Assembly: GCA_023451265.1 (NCBI GenBank)
Contig: JAEYAG010000124.1
Coordinates: 1-6,254, forward strand
Length of the DNA: 6,254 nucleotides
Direction of reading: 5' to 3'
DNA from: Actinomycetes bacterium
GTDB lineage: Bacteria; Actinomycetota; Actinomycetes; Actinomycetales; Microbacteriaceae
Below the pieces are notes generated by a model that was not told where the DNA came from, ran no database searches, and saw only the letters and a program-made list of their open reading frames with translations. Below are positions 5,071 through 6,254 of the stretch, piece after piece; the first letter of the stretch is position 1; every line of letters starts with the position of its first letter. The position numbers were made by a program, and so were the translations under genes.

Positions 5071-6254
5071 ATGGCTCCGATCGGGATGACGTTCGACGAA
5101 CGCTACCGCGTGATCGACTCGCGCGACGCGCGCTTCGACGGGCAGTTTGTCACCGCGGTCCGCTCGACCGGCATCTATTGCCGGCCGAGCTGCCCTGCGC
5201 GCACCCCGAAGCCCGCAAATGTGACGTTCTATCCCACCTCGGCGGCCGCGCACGAAGCGGGCTATCGTGCCTGCAAGCGGTGCCTCCCCGAAGCGGCGCC
5301 CGGTTCGCCCGAGTGGAACCTGCGCGGTGACGTCGCCGGCCGGGCGATGCGGCTCATCGCCGACGGAGTCGTCGAGCGCGAGGGCGTGCCCGGTCTCGCC
5401 AGCCGGCTCGGCTACTCGTCGCGCCACCTCACCCGGTTGCTGACGGCCGAACTCGGCGCGGGTCCCCTCGCGCTCGCGCGCGCCCAGCGCGCCCACACTG
5501 CGCGGATGCTGCTCGTCGCCACCGATCTGCCGGCCGCCGACGTCGCCTTCTCGGCGGGCTTCGCGAGCGTGCGCCAGTTCAACGACACCGTCCGCGAGGT
5601 GTTCGGCATGACCCCGCTCGCGCTGCGCGCCCGGCGCCCCTCGGCGACGGCGGCGGGCACGGCGACGGATGCGGGTGCGCTCGGCGCGATCGATCTCGTG
5701 CTGCCGCACCGCGGCCCCCTCGACGCTCAGGGCCTGTTCGCTTGGATGGCGGCCCGCGCCGTCGCGGGCGCGGAGAAGACCACCGCCGAGGGCTTCGCCC
5801 GCACGCTACGTCTGCCCGGCGGGCCCGCGTGGTTCGAGCTCCGCGTCGACACCGCCGGGCGCGTCCGTCTGCGCGCCCGATTGTCGCACCTGCGCGACCT
5901 GCCGGTGCTCGTCGCCCGCGCCCGCCGCCTCTTCGACCTCGACGCCGACCCGATCGCGGTGGATGCGGCGCTGTCGTCCCACCCCGAGATCGCGCCGCTC
6001 GTCGCGCGCGTGCCCGGCATCCGCGTGCCCGGTGCCGCCGACCCGCACGAGATGCTCATCCGCGCGATGATCGGCCAGCAGATCACCGTCTCGGCCGCGA
6101 CGACGGCGCTGACGGCGCTGACCGACGCGCTGGGGGAGCGGATCGAGGGGCACGGCGGGCTCGACCGGCTGTTCCCCACGATGGCGGCCATCGCGGAGCG
6201 CGGCGCCGAGGTGCTGCGCGGGCCTGCCGCCCGCATCCGCGCCGTCACCGGCGC
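5071..6254 (+). CDS. Ada-AlkA fusion: methylation-responsive regulator and 3-methyladenine DNA glycosylase (3' end outside window)
   Basis: 394 residues are visible, with no stop before the window edge. Residues 7-80 form the Ada N-terminal zinc domain, with Cys37 and Cys41 in GIYCRPSCPARTPK and Cys68 and Cys71 in ACKRCLPE. These correspond to E. coli Ada Cys38, 42, 69 and 72, of which Cys38 takes the methyl group from DNA phosphotriesters. An AraC-type helix-turn-helix follows (about 85-187), ending VRQFNDTVREVFGMTPLALR. From about 205 (IDLVLPHRGPLDAQGLFAWM) comes the AlkA N-terminal fold, then the start of the HhH-GPD glycosylase domain (DPHEMLIRAMIGQQITVSAA, 324-343). The catalytic Asp lies beyond the edge. 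Such Ada-AlkA proteins are common in actinobacteria and combine sensing of alkylation with excision of 3-methylpurines; the O6-methylguanine transferase domain of E. coli Ada is absent here. ATG 5071 fits a leaderless start; ATG 5086 (MTFDERYR) is a credible alternative. Confidence 0.93.
   Translation, partial: MAPIGMTFDERYRVIDSRDARFDGQFVTAVRSTGIYCRPSCPARTPKPANVTFYPTSAAAHEAGYRACKRCLPEAAPGSPEWNLRGDVAGRAMRLIADGVVEREGVPGLASRLGYSSRHLTRLLTAELGAGPLALARAQRAHTARMLLVATDLPAADVAFSAGFASVRQFNDTVREVFGMTPLALRARRPSATAAGTATDAGALGAIDLVLPHRGPLDAQGLFAWMAARAVAGAEKTTAEGFARTLRLPGGPAWFELRVDTAGRVRLRARLSHLRDLPVLVARARRLFDLDADPIAVDAALSSHPEIAPLVARVPGIRVPGAADPHEMLIRAMIGQQITVSAATTALTALTDALGERIEGHGGLDRLFPTMAAIAERGAEVLRGPAARIRAVTG

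Noticed and set aside
4496..5072. Minus-strand open frames opposite the immunity gene and the remnant
   Set aside because: They are rich in Arg, Pro and Ser, lack recognisable domains, and are shadows of the plus-strand frames with a clear ribosome binding site and start.

Overview
The window looks like chromosomal DNA from a high-GC actinobacterium. The Microbacteriaceae, Microbacterium-like, are my best guess, from the strongly GC-ending codons, the gene order at the purine locus, leaderless-type promoters and the word GGATGC/GCATCC used in Asp-Ala and Ala-Ser codon pairs. That placement is inference; no rRNA or other taxonomic marker is present.

Left part (about 2-2686): an ordinary purine biosynthesis locus. 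It holds the C-terminal end of a DUF6350/PerM-like membrane protein, then purN (GAR transformylase), then purH (bifunctional AICAR transformylase/IMP cyclohydrolase). PerM-like, purN, purH is the order known from Mycobacterium tuberculosis (Rv0955-Rv0957). purN appears to start from a leaderless promoter lying across the stop codon of the upstream gene. purH is followed by a perfect 11-bp hairpin that probably ends the operon.

Middle part (about 2744-5000): a compact accessory cassette, apparently with its own -10 box. Gene 1 (2769-3473) is a stand-alone WXG100-like protein of the type found at the N-terminus of CpnT-like type VII secretion substrates. Gene 2 (3476-4189) has a helical head and a compact C-terminal domain that I read as a polymorphic-toxin domain. 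Gene 3 (4186-4848) overlaps it by ATGA and sits where the immunity gene is expected. Gene 4 (4851-5000) is a 49-residue open frame that copies the toxin's first 12 residues and its linker and YLDADY entry, then stops: a truncated, orphan-like toxin remnant. A 50-bp imperfect direct repeat (43/50 identical) spans the gene 1/gene 2 and gene 3/gene 4 junctions, suggesting module duplication or exchange. Arginine codon use shifts sharply between gene 1 (native-like) and genes 2-3 (foreign-like).

Right part (5071 to the end): the start of an Ada-AlkA fusion, with an Ada-type four-cysteine methyl-acceptor domain, an AraC-type HTH, and an AlkA N-terminal plus HhH-GPD glycosylase domain. It is cut by the window edge and is probably also leaderless.

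No RNA genes, insertion sequences or CRISPR arrays were seen, and all minus-strand open frames look like shadows of the plus-strand genes.
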